NCBI GenBank assembly: GCA_965279285.1
Contig: OZ257148.1
Location: 1,364,001 to 1,428,000, forward strand
DNA from: G965279335 sp965279285
Lineage (GTDB): Bacteria; Pseudomonadota; Gammaproteobacteria; DSM-16500
Direction of reading: 5' to 3'
DNA length: 64,000 nt
Shown: one piece after another, positions 1 through 9,420 of the stretch
Position numbering within the stretch: position 1 is the stretch's first letter
Layout of the letters: the number at the start of each line of letters is the position of its first letter
Made by a program: the position numbers and the translations under genes
Notes under the pieces: model-generated
What the model was told of the DNA's origin: nothing
Databases searched by the model: none
The model's input: the letters and a program-made list of their open reading frames with translations, nothing else

Positions 1-997
1 GCCGGCCAATCAAGGTGCTCATGAGATAAGTAAAATGATGGGGTGTGAGTGGCAATGGCATGCGAGTTGCTTCATCAGCAGAGACAAGGGCATAACTGAT
101 CACAGCTTGTTGTTTGTTGTCAGCAATCGGTATCATTAATTTATAATCATGCGTGATGGAATCTGCAGGAAAGAAACTTCCTACATAAGCTAACGAGCGG
201 AATACACCTTGTTCATCAACCAAGCTTGTTTTGGTATGCGTGATAGCTACTAATTGTTTTTTTGCGGCAAGTTGCCAAGTGTTAATAAAATTAGCGTTAG
301 TGCGCGCAAGACCATTGCTTTTAACCCAAGCGATATAATCGGGTGTGATGACCATTGCCCAGGCCCGATCCAGAGTATAGCCAAGAATATAAACAGGTGT
401 ACCTATCCATAATGCCGACATTTGTAAATTATCAAAGGGGTAACCTTCGCCAGGTAGTTGATGACTATAAAAATGGACATCTTCGGTGGGTAATGCGCGT
501 GCGTGTAAGTTATCAATGGCAATCGCTTGATTATTAGGATCATATTTTAAATTATCAAATTGAGAAAAATTAATATTGTGTGTAATCGTATCAATCCATT
601 CTTGAGTATAAGGTTGAAAATTTTCACCATAACCAATTTGATCATTCGATTTATTTTGATTGCTGAAAAAAACGATGAGACTGTGTTCAGCAGAGCTTAA
701 ATTGTCGGGTGTTTGAGCTTGTAAAATTTGACTAACATGAGCAGCATCCCATGGGGAGTTGGCGCCGTAATAGTGTTGATAAAATCCATCAAAACGTTTT
801 TGTTGGAGGCTTTCTTCCATTAATGGTTTATCGTAATTGTTATCGCTAGGTTTTATCCAATCAGCAATATTTTGACTGTAGTGAGTGAGTGGGAATAAAG
901 AAATATTTTCTTGATTTGATCGGCAGACGGAAATAAAAAAAATGGAAATTAAAAATAATGCTAACCAAATACATTTTTGTAATTGCTTTTTTTGCAT
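1..997 (-). CDS. NlpC/P60-type cell-wall hydrolase with SH3b domains (partial)
   Basis: This reading frame starts at the ATG at 997 and runs off the left edge, so the C-terminus, which would hold the catalytic Cys/His domain, is missing. The visible 332 residues begin with a hydrophobic export segment (about residues 10-25, ending near a Cys that is only a weak lipobox). An N-terminal stabilising region follows, then an SH3b-like segment with GTPVYILGYTLDRAW and WVKSNG signatures. This is the layout of the proteobacterial N_NLPC_P60-SH3b1-SH3b2-NlpC/P60 peptidoglycan endopeptidases, which act in the periplasm. The family call rests on recalled motif order. A palindromic element lies directly upstream of the start. 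Confidence 0.6.
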   Translation of the reverse strand, partial: MQKKQLQKCIWLALFLISIFFISVCRSNQENISLFPLTHYSQNIADWIKPSDNNYDKPLMEESLQQKRFDGFYQHYYGANSPWDAAHVSQILQAQTPDNLSSAEHSLIVFFSNQNKSNDQIGYGENFQPYTQEWIDTITHNINFSQFDNLKYDPNNQAIAIDNLHARALPTEDVHFYSHQLPGEGYPFDNLQMSALWIGTPVYILGYTLDRAWAMVITPDYIAWVKSNGLARTNANFINTWQLAAKKQLVAITHTKTSLVDEQGVFRSLAYVGSFFPADSITHDYKLMIPIADNKQQAVISYALVSADEATRMPLPLTPHHFTYLMSTLIGR

Positions 998-1025
998 AAT
1001 TTTCGCCTTTTTATTCAGGTTTTAC

Positions 1026-1150
1026 GTAACTACTCAGTAGCTACAGAGTTTGGTGGGCACGCTGCGCTTTGCCCACCCTACATTTTTTATAATTTTTGTA
1101 GGGTGGGCAAAGCGCAGCGTGCCCACCAACTCCTTAGCTATTGTAGTTAC
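1026..1150. mobile_element. Palindromic MITE-like element, copy 1 (125 bp, perfect 8-bp duplication)
   Basis: Near-perfect inverted repeat with termini GTAACTACTCAGTAGC and the complementary GCTATTGTAGTTAC. The inner arms read GGTGGGCACGCTGCGC and end in CCCACCCTACA. It is flanked by the direct repeat GGTTTTAC at 1018-1025 and 1151-1158, consistent with transposition. It sits between the convergent ends of its neighbours' regulatory space and overlaps the lnt stop codon. Confidence 0.85.
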
Positions 1151-2676
1151 GGTTTTACCGTTTTTTGTTTACGTACTGCAACAACAATCAAGCCAACTAA
1201 AATTAATAAAATAGGATCCATGCCTATCCATTGCCAAGGTGTTTTTCCTACAGAGGCATGGATTGAGTCAGTGAGGACATAGGACTCAAATTGCGGTGCT
1301 TTTGATTGAATTTTTCCTTTATCGGTAATAAATGCGGTGATTCCATCATTTGATACAAATAAAACGGGGCGTCCCATTTCTAAGGCGCGCATTTGACCCA
1401 TTTGTAAGTGTTGTGCTTGCGCAATGGAGTGACCAAACCAGGCATCATTGCTGACAGTGAGTATCATGCCCGTGTTACCATCGCGCGTGCGTACTTGTTC
1501 AGGAAAAGCAATTTCATAACAAATAAAAGTTGCGATTTTTAAACCATCAATAGTGATGGGAGTAAGCGATCGAGGTGCAGAAATAAATTCTGACATGGGT
1601 AAGTGTAAAATATCAAAAAACTTTTTAAATACTTTGGTTAAAGGAATATATTCACCGAAAGGCACTAGACGTTGTTTGGAGTAAATGCCTTCACCATCTC
1701 CTACGGTAACGACAGCATTATAGTAGGAACCGGCTTGTGGTGCTTCAATTGGTATGCCAGTAATTAAAGTTGAGTGGTGTTGCTTAGCTAAGGTTGCCAT
1801 GGTTTCTAAAAATCCGCCGGCGTTTTGTAAGATGAGTGGAATGGCAGCTTCTGGCCAAATAACAATTTTACTATCCCAGTGGGGTTTGGTTAACTCTTGG
1901 TAGTGGTTTAAAGTTGGTAAGATTTGATCGGGTGACCATTTTACTGTTTGTGGAATATTACCTTGTACCATGCTGATTTGAGTCGCAGAGCCAGTGGGAT
2001 GAGTCCAGTTGATAAGACTTAGCAGTCCGCCCACTATCCAAATAGTTGTTATAGCGATGAGGCTGAAATAAAGCTCTTTATATTGTGCACGCTTCATTCT
2101 TAATAGACAGTTGAGAAGAAGAGCAGCGCTCAGGATGACAGCGAGTGAAACACCATAGACGCTAAAAATAGGCGCATATCCTCTCAGGGGGGAATTCATT
2201 TGGCTATAACCCAAAAATAGCCAAGGGAAGCCGGTAAAAATCCAGCTGCGTACCCATTCCAATAATACCCAGATGGCTGGGAAGGCACACAGTATTTTAG
2301 TGCGATTGGTTTGAGGAAAAAAACGGTTGAGTAAATAGCCATTGTAAGCTGGAAATAAAGCTAATAAAGCAATTAAGCCGCCGGTAATAAGAGAGGCTAG
2401 GGCGATGGATGTATTACCAAAAGTGTGGATGCTGATAAAAATCCAGTAAACACCGGAAGTGAAAAGTCCAAGACCAAATAAAAATCCGCGGATAAACGCA
2501 CGGTGAGGGCTTATATTTAGCCAGCTGGTTAAAAGGAGTGCCGGAGCCATGATTGCTAAGGGAAATATTTCAAATGGAGCAAATGCGAAGGTGAGGGTAA
2601 TGCCAGCAAGGAGTGCGAGTGCATCGCCAAATAGGGTTTGGGCTAATAGTTTTTGTATGGGCATGGTATTTTTCAT
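1147..2676 (-). CDS. lnt: Apolipoprotein N-acyltransferase Lnt
   Basis: Inner-membrane enzyme that transfers the third acyl chain from phospholipid to the N-terminal Cys of lipoproteins. At 509 aa it is close to the usual length (about 510). The first 230 residues hold multiple membrane segments. The C-terminal half is a nitrilase-fold domain with the expected catalytic triad context: Glu in VIWPEAAIPL, Lys in KQRLVPFGEY, Cys in FICYEIAFPE. The stop codon lies inside the palindromic element at 1026-1150, and the last codons are its 8-bp target duplication, so the extreme C-terminus has been rewritten by insertion. No strong ribosome binding site is visible, and an internal Met five codons in is an alternative start. 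Confidence 0.95.
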   Translation of the reverse strand: MKNTMPIQKLLAQTLFGDALALLAGITLTFAFAPFEIFPLAIMAPALLLTSWLNISPHRAFIRGFLFGLGLFTSGVYWIFISIHTFGNTSIALASLITGGLIALLALFPAYNGYLLNRFFPQTNRTKILCAFPAIWVLLEWVRSWIFTGFPWLFLGYSQMNSPLRGYAPIFSVYGVSLAVILSAALLLNCLLRMKRAQYKELYFSLIAITTIWIVGGLLSLINWTHPTGSATQISMVQGNIPQTVKWSPDQILPTLNHYQELTKPHWDSKIVIWPEAAIPLILQNAGGFLETMATLAKQHHSTLITGIPIEAPQAGSYYNAVVTVGDGEGIYSKQRLVPFGEYIPLTKVFKKFFDILHLPMSEFISAPRSLTPITIDGLKIATFICYEIAFPEQVRTRDGNTGMILTVSNDAWFGHSIAQAQHLQMGQMRALEMGRPVLFVSNDGITAFITDKGKIQSKAPQFESYVLTDSIHASVGKTPWQWIGMDPILLILVGLIVVAVRKQKTVKP

Positions 2677-2758
2677 TTATTGAAAGTAGTAAAAGAAATA
2701 TACCAATAAGTGAGAGGAAGAGCATTAAGTTTTTGGGGTGGGGGGTGTTTCATCTAAT

Positions 2759-2791
2759 CCCCCCCGCTTTTTGCAGGGGGGGCTTTTATTT
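2759..2791. terminator. C7/G7 hairpin, terminator-like
   Basis: A stem of seven C (2759-2765) pairs with seven G (2776-2782) across a short loop and is followed on the + strand by CTTTTATTT. The flanking genes lnt and the GTPase-like gene are both on the minus strand, and the T-rich side faces the wrong way for them. It may still act as an mRNA stem that separates the two units. Confidence 0.35.
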
Positions 2792-3938
2792 ATGGTGAAA
2801 CTACTGATTTTCGTTGATTGGTTAATGCTGGATTTGTAACCGGAGCTGATACATCCAGTTGGCGTTCTGTGTGGAAATGACTCATATAAATGCTTCTTAG
2901 AGTGCGATAAGTATCACTTACTCTATAGTGATATGAGAAAAAGCCAACGGAGCGATGAGCACGAAGTGCTTCATAGTCTGCGCTAGAGAGAAGCTTAAGA
3001 CATGTTGCTTTTATTTCATTATTATTATCCGCAACTTCAGCTATTGCTGCGCCAATATTTCTAATTTTTGCATTTGTTTTTTCGGTGTTATAAAAAAACC
3101 AGTGAAACCATGTTTCTTTCTGCTTTTCTAGTTCATTTACTTTGTTTTGCAATAATGTTTTTATAATGTCTCTTGGTGTGGAAGGAGCTTTCTTTTCTGC
3201 AGGAGCAGCATTGTCTGCTGTGAACTTTGAAACACCCCTTGGTGATACAGGCACGGTTCTTATTGATTCGACAGGGGTAATTTTTATAGAAGAAGATGCC
3301 GGAGCTTTTGCATCAATAGTGGGAACCACTGCTGAGCTAGGTGTTTGAGCGCGTGAGCTGAAGCTTGCTGAAGCGCTATGAGTCACAGTGCTTGGTTCAA
3401 TTGTTTTGTCGTCGGGGAGTTGTTGGGTTTGTTTTATTTTTGCTACCTCGCTAATGTGAAATTTTACGAGATTGACAAATTCAGGTATGCCAGTATTATC
3501 TTTACAAGATATTTGTCGCATCGGATAACGCTTCATTTCCTCGCTCAGTAGGCTGCTTTTTCTTTCTGCTGATAATTCATCGCATTTATTGATAGCGTAG
3601 CATAGTCTTTTTTGAATACGTCCGTTGTTTACTAATCCATCATCATAAGCTTTCAATTCTGCTTCTAATAAATCACTTGTAGTATTCGCATTAAAAACAT
3701 AAAGAATAATATCCGCATCTTGAATAGCTTGTTTTGCCTGATCTGCATAGCGTGGATTACCAGAAGTATCTGAGATTTTAACGTTTATTCCATTTATTGG
3801 TAGTGTAGTAGTCGTTATTCCTACAGTGGGTTCGGTTATTTTTTGAAAGTCGGACCCAACAAAGGCATTTACAACACTTGTTTTTCCAGCTCCTTTTTTA
3901 CCTATGACAGCAATTTTTACCTGATTATGTGAGTTCAT
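2790..3938 (-). CDS. Small-GTPase-like protein, paralog A
   Basis: 382 aa. Residues 1-170 form a Ras/Era-type G domain: P-loop GKKGAGKT at 13-20 (Lys19), a switch I Thr in EPTVGITTT, the G3 motif DTSGNP (here D-T-S-G instead of DxxG), and G4 NKCD. A Ser/Thr/Pro-rich linker follows (about 180-270). The C-terminal region (about 270-370) contains WFHWFFYNTEKT and LRAHRSVGFF, also found in the downstream paralog. No signal peptide or membrane segment is seen. The C-terminal domain is not one I recognise. The role is unknown; a bacterial switch or a secreted effector are both possible. The ribosome binding site (ACGAGG region) is conserved with its neighbour, and the two lie 39 bp apart. Confidence 0.7.
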   Translation of the reverse strand: MNSHNQVKIAVIGKKGAGKTSVVNAFVGSDFQKITEPTVGITTTTLPINGINVKISDTSGNPRYADQAKQAIQDADIILYVFNANTTSDLLEAELKAYDDGLVNNGRIQKRLCYAINKCDELSAERKSSLLSEEMKRYPMRQISCKDNTGIPEFVNLVKFHISEVAKIKQTQQLPDDKTIEPSTVTHSASASFSSRAQTPSSAVVPTIDAKAPASSSIKITPVESIRTVPVSPRGVSKFTADNAAPAEKKAPSTPRDIIKTLLQNKVNELEKQKETWFHWFFYNTEKTNAKIRNIGAAIAEVADNNNEIKATCLKLLSSADYEALRAHRSVGFFSYHYRVSDTYRTLRSIYMSHFHTERQLDVSAPVTNPALTNQRKSVVSP

Positions 3939-3977
3939 TGTAAAGCCTCGTAAAGTTAATCAAATCTATGATAATTA

Positions 3978-5162
3978 TTAATTCTTAATCTTATTTGCTT
4001 TAGAAGTGGGGCTACATCTTACTCCCATCTCCCTTAGTTCTTGATAAATTTTACTTTGTCCATTGTGATATCCAAAAAAACCAACCGAGCGGTGTGCGCG
4101 AAGCGCTTGATATTTGTGGTTAAAAAGAAGTTTATCAATAGTTTCAGTTATTGCAGTAGTTGATTGCTTAACATCTTCTATTGCTTCCTTAAGGTTAGTG
4201 ATTTTTTTTGTTGTTTTTTCAGTATTATAAAAAAGCCAATGAAATAATGTTTTTTTCTCAGCTTCTAGTTGATTTATTTTAGTAGTTAATAGCTTTGTTA
4301 GTTCATCTTTTTCCGAAGCTGGAGTTTGTTCTTTTTCAGGAGGCATGTTGTCAGATTTTGCAGTATTTCTGGGCGATATAGGTATAGTTGTTATTGCTGC
4401 TGCAGGGGTGATTTTTATAGGAGGAAGTGCCGTAGCTTTTGTATCAATCACAGGACCTGTTGAGCTAGCTGTTTGAGGCCGTGAATTGGCGCTTGCTGAA
4501 GCGCTATGAGTCACACTGTTTGGTTCAATTGTTTTGTCGTCAGAGGGTTGTTGGGTTTGAATGTGTGGAGCATGTGGCGCGAGTTGTTGAAGGCGAATTT
4601 CAACGGCACTATGTAAATCGTTGATACCCTCTTTACTTTGACAATCACAAAATACCATTTTTTCACTTGCTGCAAATGGATGACCTCTTAATGCACGCCA
4701 GTGGTTACTTGTTATGTCATTGTTTATGCTCAATTTATTGAGAACGTACAGTCGTTGTTTATGGCGGCTGCTGTCTTTGTCAGGTTCTTGTGATTGTTTT
4801 TCATAGGCGTCTATTTTTGCGAGTAATGTTTCATAGTCTTGATTCATATCTAAGACATAAATAATAAAATCAGCGTTATTAGTAGCTTCGTCTACACGCG
4901 ATTTATAGAGCGGGTTGCTCGAAGTGTCAGAGATTGTAAAGTCAATTTCTTGGGCGTTACTAGTAACTGGGTTAGTAAGCCATTTATTTGAATGAGTAAC
5001 TACCCCCTTAGTTTCTTCTTGTGTTTTCTTGAAGCCTAGATCAAGCAATGCATTTACAATGCTTGTTTTTCCTACGCTTTTTTCACCGACTATGGCGAAT
5101 TTTACTGGGTTTGTTTTTCCTGCGCCTTTTGCATCGACTACAGCTGATTTATGTGACTCCAT
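3978..5162 (-). CDS. Small-GTPase-like protein, paralog B
   Basis: 394 aa and clearly a tandem duplicate of the adjacent gene, with the same G domain, linker and C-terminal WLFYNTEKTTKK / LRAHRSVGFFGYH region. The P-loop is GEKSVGKT at 26-33, G3 is DTSSNP, and the G4 position reads LNKLS, a departure from NKxD that may weaken guanine specificity. The first 17 residues contain a second P-loop-like string (AKGAGKTNPVKFAIVG), as if the N-terminus had been partly duplicated. The leader regions of both paralogs share a run containing CTCGTAAAGTTAAT (reverse of the transcribed strand), so the duplication included the promoter-proximal DNA. Confidence 0.7.
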   Translation of the reverse strand: MESHKSAVVDAKGAGKTNPVKFAIVGEKSVGKTSIVNALLDLGFKKTQEETKGVVTHSNKWLTNPVTSNAQEIDFTISDTSSNPLYKSRVDEATNNADFIIYVLDMNQDYETLLAKIDAYEKQSQEPDKDSSRHKQRLYVLNKLSINNDITSNHWRALRGHPFAASEKMVFCDCQSKEGINDLHSAVEIRLQQLAPHAPHIQTQQPSDDKTIEPNSVTHSASASANSRPQTASSTGPVIDTKATALPPIKITPAAAITTIPISPRNTAKSDNMPPEKEQTPASEKDELTKLLTTKINQLEAEKKTLFHWLFYNTEKTTKKITNLKEAIEDVKQSTTAITETIDKLLFNHKYQALRAHRSVGFFGYHNGQSKIYQELREMGVRCSPTSKANKIKN

Positions 5163-5270
5163 TGTAATACCTCGTAAAGTTAATTAACCCTATGATAATT
5201 GTTAGTTCTTAAGGAAATATTAAATCTCAAATTTTTTTAAAATAAAAAACCTGATTTCTTGGGCGAAAAA

Positions 5271-5407
5271 GTTTGGTGGGTACGCTGTGTTTTGCCCACC
5301 CTGCAGTTCTGGATGCCAGCTAGAAGCACGCTGGCATGACCACACTAGCTAGATGCTGGCATGACAAGATTTCGTAGGGTGGGCAAAGCGCAGCGTGCAC
5401 ACCAACT
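5271..5407. repeat. Palindromic element copy 2 with a nested second repeat
   Basis: Two GGTGGGC-type arms (5271-5299 and 5375-5407) face each other. The loop between them carries an inverted copy and a half copy of the unrelated GATGCCAGCTAG..GCTGGCATGAC repeat. The GTAAC termini are not recognisable here. It lies between GTPase paralog B and sohB. Confidence 0.75.
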
Positions 5408-5413
5408 TTTAGT

Positions 5414-6424
5414 TCAAGCCTGCCACAAACCTCCTGACCCCAACGTATTTTCTTTAATTACATTCACTGTTGCTGACAACCTCTCACCCAATGATTTTTT
5501 AAGATGATACGTTATTTCATAAATATCAGCATCACGACTTTTTTCTAATAAATAATCATCACTCGTATTAATTTCATCAACCAGTTGTAATTCTAACGCT
5601 TGCGTCCCTAACCAATGTTCGCCTGTTGCTACTTTTGCAATATCTAAATGTTGACGATGTTGTTGAATAAGGTTTTTAAACAGATGATGGATGTCTTCAA
5701 TTTCCTCACGTAATTTTTCGCGAGCTTCTTCGGTGTTTTGGCCAAAAAGAGTTAAAGTACGTTTAAAGCTGCCAGCAGTTAATTGTTCAAAGTCGATGTG
5801 TTTTTCTTTTAATAAACGGTGAAAATTAGGTAGTTGAACAATCACTCCAATCGAGCCGATAATAGCAAAAGGCGCAGCAATGACTTTATTAGCAATCGAG
5901 GCCATCATGTAACCGCCACTTGCTGCTACTTTATCAACAATAACCGTTAAAGGAATATTGCGTTGACGAATACGTTGTAATTGTGCGGCAGCAAGTCCAT
6001 AAGCATGTACCATGCCGCCTGCGCTTTCTAAGCGGACAACGATTTCATCAGCCGGTGTGGCAACACCTAATAGTGCTGAAACTTCTTCACAAAGTGCTGT
6101 TACTGCCGATGCTTTAATATCACCATGAAAGTTGAGAACAAATACTTTTTTGACAGGAACTTTGGCTTTTTTCTTTGTTTTTCCAGCAAGAGCTTGTTCT
6201 TTAGTCCATGCTTTAAATTCAGTTTTACTCAGAATTTCTTGTAATAAATCTTCTGTCGTTGCATTGATTTTATCATTGAGTTTTTTAAGGGTGATTTTGC
6301 CGGCCATTCTCTCTTTGCCACGAGAAAATAAGGCGAGTATGCCAGCGAGTAAAACTAACAGTAAAAGTACGATGATGAGTGTTTTTGCGAAAAATAAACT
6401 AAGTTGAATGAATATATCTAACAT
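5414..6424 (-). CDS. sohB: Inner-membrane serine peptidase SohB (S49 family)
   Basis: 336 aa, close to the family's roughly 350. One N-terminal membrane anchor (about 9-33) precedes the peptidase domain. The Ser/Lys dyad of the S49 (protease IV/SppA) family is visible as VAASGGYMMAS (Ser169) and AGSFKRTLTLFG (Lys221). The extension ending in HHLFKNLIQQHR is typical of SohB rather than SppA. It probably degrades membrane-associated peptides or proteins at the periplasmic face. The ATG at 6424 follows an AGG motif. Gene order with the DedA-PAP2 gene directly upstream (gap of 11 bp) suggests co-transcription. Confidence 0.92.
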   Translation of the reverse strand: MLDIFIQLSLFFAKTLIIVLLLLVLLAGILALFSRGKERMAGKITLKKLNDKINATTEDLLQEILSKTEFKAWTKEQALAGKTKKKAKVPVKKVFVLNFHGDIKASAVTALCEEVSALLGVATPADEIVVRLESAGGMVHAYGLAAAQLQRIRQRNIPLTVIVDKVAASGGYMMASIANKVIAAPFAIIGSIGVIVQLPNFHRLLKEKHIDFEQLTAGSFKRTLTLFGQNTEEAREKLREEIEDIHHLFKNLIQQHRQHLDIAKVATGEHWLGTQALELQLVDEINTSDDYLLEKSRDADIYEITYHLKKSLGERLSATVNVIKENTLGSGGLWQA

Positions 6425-6435
6425 AGGTGCCTGCG

Positions 6436-8430
6436 TTATTTAGAGTTAATTAATAAAATGTCGGGTTGATTTTTTGTTGTCTGTATATGCATGTTTTTAG
6501 GTATTTTTTCAAATAATAATTGGGGAGTGATATCAATAACATAAGGTTTTTTTCTAAATATCCAATTATAAGTGCGAGGAATAATGCTAATGGTTCCTAC
6601 CCATAAATGTTGTTGTGTCGGCGTAATTAAAATATTGGTATCCCACAGGCGTAATACAATGACTCTTTTTTTGCTATCGGTATGTTTGATTAATACTAAT
6701 GCGGGTTCTTTATCTAAGTAAAGAGGTGATACTAGAGGTAAATGGGCAGCGCTTTCTACATCAGCGATGCGTTGTAAAATGCTAATCCAGTTGCGCACAG
6801 GAGGCGCTTCCCAGTTGTTTTTTAATAAAATATTTTTAATGCTATTAATGTCAGCAATCCATTGCAGATTAAAATTTTGTTCTTCAATACCAAAACGGCC
6901 AGTGCGAACCAGTGGAATATGCTGATCAGTTTGTTGTTGCCATTGGCTCATGTTTAACGTGTAAGTTGGATAGTCTATCATCGTATAATTTTGCTTAAGA
7001 TGATTAAAGGAATGGAAAAAAATAAGAGTATACATTGTTATTATCGCAATCAGAGAAACGCTAATCAACCCAGATAGTTGGGGTTGCGGATCACTTTTGC
7101 GATGATAAGAAATGCTAATTAATAAGAGTAAAGCAGCACTTAACAACCAGCCAGCACAAATATCAGTGAACCAATGTGCGCCCAGATAAAGCCTAGAAAT
7201 GCTGACTGTCACTGCGATAATAATTGCACTGTAAAATAAAAAACGACGCTGTGAAGGATACAGTCGAGACAGTAATAAAGCAAAACCAATAAAAAAAGTA
7301 GTTGTAAGTGTGGTGTGTCCGCTAGGGAATGAATAATTTTCTGGTGAAACCTGTAATCCCCATGGTCGAGCTGAATGTATAAAGGGTTTGAAAAATTCTA
7401 TACTGATAATAGTTAAAAGTACTAGTGCTAGCACATGCCAAGCTAAATAGGTTCTTTTCGTTAAAAATAACCAAGTAGAAATAATAATAATGGCGGGAAT
7501 CAGTACGTATTTATCACCTAATAAGGTAATTCCCAGCATAATATTGTCACCCAGAGGAGAGCGCAGTCCGCGGAAAAAATGAAAAACTAAATCATTAATA
7601 AACAGAGTTGATGAGTTATGTTGGGTCACAATATAAGCTAAATAAGCAAATCCTAAAATGGCGGCAAGCAAATAAAAAGCAAGTACTAGTTGACCATGCG
7701 TTTTGTTTTTATTGTGATGTTTTAAAGCGGCGGCAATAATTTTAGCATAGCGCGAGCTTTGCAATTTAAACCAAAATTGATTGAGTAATTGTTCGATTTT
7801 ATCGCCTATCATCGAGAAAATTTTAAAGACCAACCAGATACAAAACATAATTAATAAAATAACTAACAATATCATCAGCATGACATGAACTGCGATATCA
7901 GGCGGTAATTCAAGAGAGGCGGCGCCTAATAATATGCCGGGTAACATGTAAATAGGTGCCCAACCAATGGCAGAAACGATATTGGCAAAATAAAAACGCA
8001 GTGGTTTCATCCCTAACATGCCGGCAATCAATGGAATAATGGCACGAACAGGGCCCACAAATCGGCCTATAAATACACTTTTGCCGCCATGTTTATGAAA
8101 AAAACTTTCACCTTTATCTAACCATTTAGGATTTTTGCTAAAGGGCCAAATTTGGCGAATTCTATTTTTAAAATGATAACCCAGTAAGTAACTTACGCCA
8201 TCGCCGGCAATCGCGCCTAAAATGGCACTAATCAGTGTAGGCCAAAAAGGAATAACGTCTGCTCCTGCTAATGCACCGACAGCAGTCATCATGATCGTGC
8301 CTGGTACGATGGTGCCAATAATAGCGATGGATTCTAAAGTTGAGATAATAAAGGTAACAAGCACCGCCCAATGTGGGTGATGATTTAGCCATTGAATTAA
8401 GGGATTTAGTGCATCAGTTATTGGCATCAT
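6436..8430 (-). CDS. DedA / PAP2 phosphatase / LssY-C fusion membrane protein
   Basis: 664 aa with three modules. Residues 1-200 are a DedA (VTT/SNARE-associated) membrane domain, with the FIGRFVGPVRAIIPLIAG signature. Residues 240-440 are a type 2 phosphatidic-acid phosphatase, with KPFIHSARP (about 348), FPSGHTT (about 367) and SRLYLGAHWFTD (about 412), which are the complete C1-C2-C3 motifs. Residues 480-664 form a soluble domain resembling the C-terminus of Legionella LssY. It is likely an inner-membrane lipid-phosphate phosphatase or scramblase acting in undecaprenyl or phospholipid recycling. The start has an AGGGA motif about 7 bp upstream. Confidence 0.88.
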   Translation of the reverse strand: MMPITDALNPLIQWLNHHPHWAVLVTFIISTLESIAIIGTIVPGTIMMTAVGALAGADVIPFWPTLISAILGAIAGDGVSYLLGYHFKNRIRQIWPFSKNPKWLDKGESFFHKHGGKSVFIGRFVGPVRAIIPLIAGMLGMKPLRFYFANIVSAIGWAPIYMLPGILLGAASLELPPDIAVHVMLMILLVILLIMFCIWLVFKIFSMIGDKIEQLLNQFWFKLQSSRYAKIIAAALKHHNKNKTHGQLVLAFYLLAAILGFAYLAYIVTQHNSSTLFINDLVFHFFRGLRSPLGDNIMLGITLLGDKYVLIPAIIIISTWLFLTKRTYLAWHVLALVLLTIISIEFFKPFIHSARPWGLQVSPENYSFPSGHTTLTTTFFIGFALLLSRLYPSQRRFLFYSAIIIAVTVSISRLYLGAHWFTDICAGWLLSAALLLLISISYHRKSDPQPQLSGLISVSLIAIITMYTLIFFHSFNHLKQNYTMIDYPTYTLNMSQWQQQTDQHIPLVRTGRFGIEEQNFNLQWIADINSIKNILLKNNWEAPPVRNWISILQRIADVESAAHLPLVSPLYLDKEPALVLIKHTDSKKRVIVLRLWDTNILITPTQQHLWVGTISIIPRTYNWIFRKKPYVIDITPQLLFEKIPKNMHIQTTKNQPDILLINSK

Positions 8431-8462
8431 GTTTCGTCCCTGTGATTATTTTCCATAGCGTG

Positions 8463-9410
8463 TTAACTCACAGCTTCGCCTGCTGCTTGTCGATCAGCAT
8501 GATACGATGATCGTACTAAAGGACCGCTGGCTACATTTTTAAAACCAAGCTCAGTCGCTAAAGTAGCCCATTCTTTAAATGCTTCTGGTGTAATGTAGCG
8601 AGCAACTGGCATATGAAATTTGCTAGGTTGTAAATATTGTCCTAAGGTTAGCATATCTACTTCATGAGCACGTAGATCTTTTAGTGTTTGGGTGATTTCT
8701 TCATCTGTTTCACCTAAGCCTAGCATCAATCCCGATTTGGTGGGAATTGTTGGATAAAGACGCTTAAACTCTTGGAGTAATAGTAAAGAGTGGGCGTAGT
8801 CAGACCCGGGGCGAGCTTGTTTGTAAAGACGTGGAACAGTTTCAATATTATGGTTGAAAACATCGGGCAGTTGCCTGCCGGTTTCCAGCAATGCAATTTC
8901 CATTCGGCCACGATAATCGGGTACTAAGGTTTCAATTTGGATGGTTGGATTTTGAGCACGAATCGCGGTTAAACAATCAGCAAAGTGACCAGCTCCGCCA
9001 TCGCGCAAATCATCGCGGTCAACGGATGTAATAACAACATAGCGTAAGCGCATTTGTGCAATGGTTTTGGCTAGGTTATTGGGCTCATTATTATCTAGTG
9101 GGTCAGGGCGGCCATGGGCTACATCACAAAAGCTGCAGCGACGAGTGCATTTGTCACCCATAATCATAAAAGTAGCTGTTCCGTGGGTAAAACATTCAGG
9201 TAAATTAGGGCAAGAGGCTTCTTCGCAGACGGTGACTAATTTGTTGTCACGTAAAATTTTTTTTAAATTAGCGACTTCGGCTGAGGCGGGTACGCGGATA
9301 CGAATCCAATCGGGTTTGCGAGTCGGATTTTCTGTAGGTTCAATTTTTACGGGAATCCGTGCTAATTTTGCTGCGCCACGTTGTTTTTGATTCGCATCAT
9401 TGGGTTGCAT
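8463..9410 (-). CDS. lipA: Lipoyl synthase LipA
   Basis: Radical-SAM enzyme that inserts two sulfurs into octanoyl-lipoyl domains. The auxiliary cluster cysteines are C62, C67 and C73 (VCEEASCPNLPEC), and the radical-SAM CxxxCxxC is C88-C92-C95 (CTRRCSFC). At 315 aa it is near the usual length of about 320. I chose the ATG at 9410 because AGGAAAG lies just upstream; a TTG six codons earlier overlaps lipB and is less likely. The lipB stop is 10 bp upstream, so the two lipoate genes form one transcription unit with ybeD. Confidence 0.97.
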   Translation of the reverse strand: MQPNDANQKQRGAAKLARIPVKIEPTENPTRKPDWIRIRVPASAEVANLKKILRDNKLVTVCEEASCPNLPECFTHGTATFMIMGDKCTRRCSFCDVAHGRPDPLDNNEPNNLAKTIAQMRLRYVVITSVDRDDLRDGGAGHFADCLTAIRAQNPTIQIETLVPDYRGRMEIALLETGRQLPDVFNHNIETVPRLYKQARPGSDYAHSLLLLQEFKRLYPTIPTKSGLMLGLGETDEEITQTLKDLRAHEVDMLTLGQYLQPSKFHMPVARYITPEAFKEWATLATELGFKNVASGPLVRSSYHADRQAAGEAVS

Positions 9411-9420
9411 CGTTTCTTTC

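Noticed and set aside
983..1282. Open frame across palindromic copy 1 (+ strand)
   Set aside because: It is the translated inverted repeat plus the antisense of lnt; the same peptide appears wherever the repeat is copied, for example at 17182-17481.
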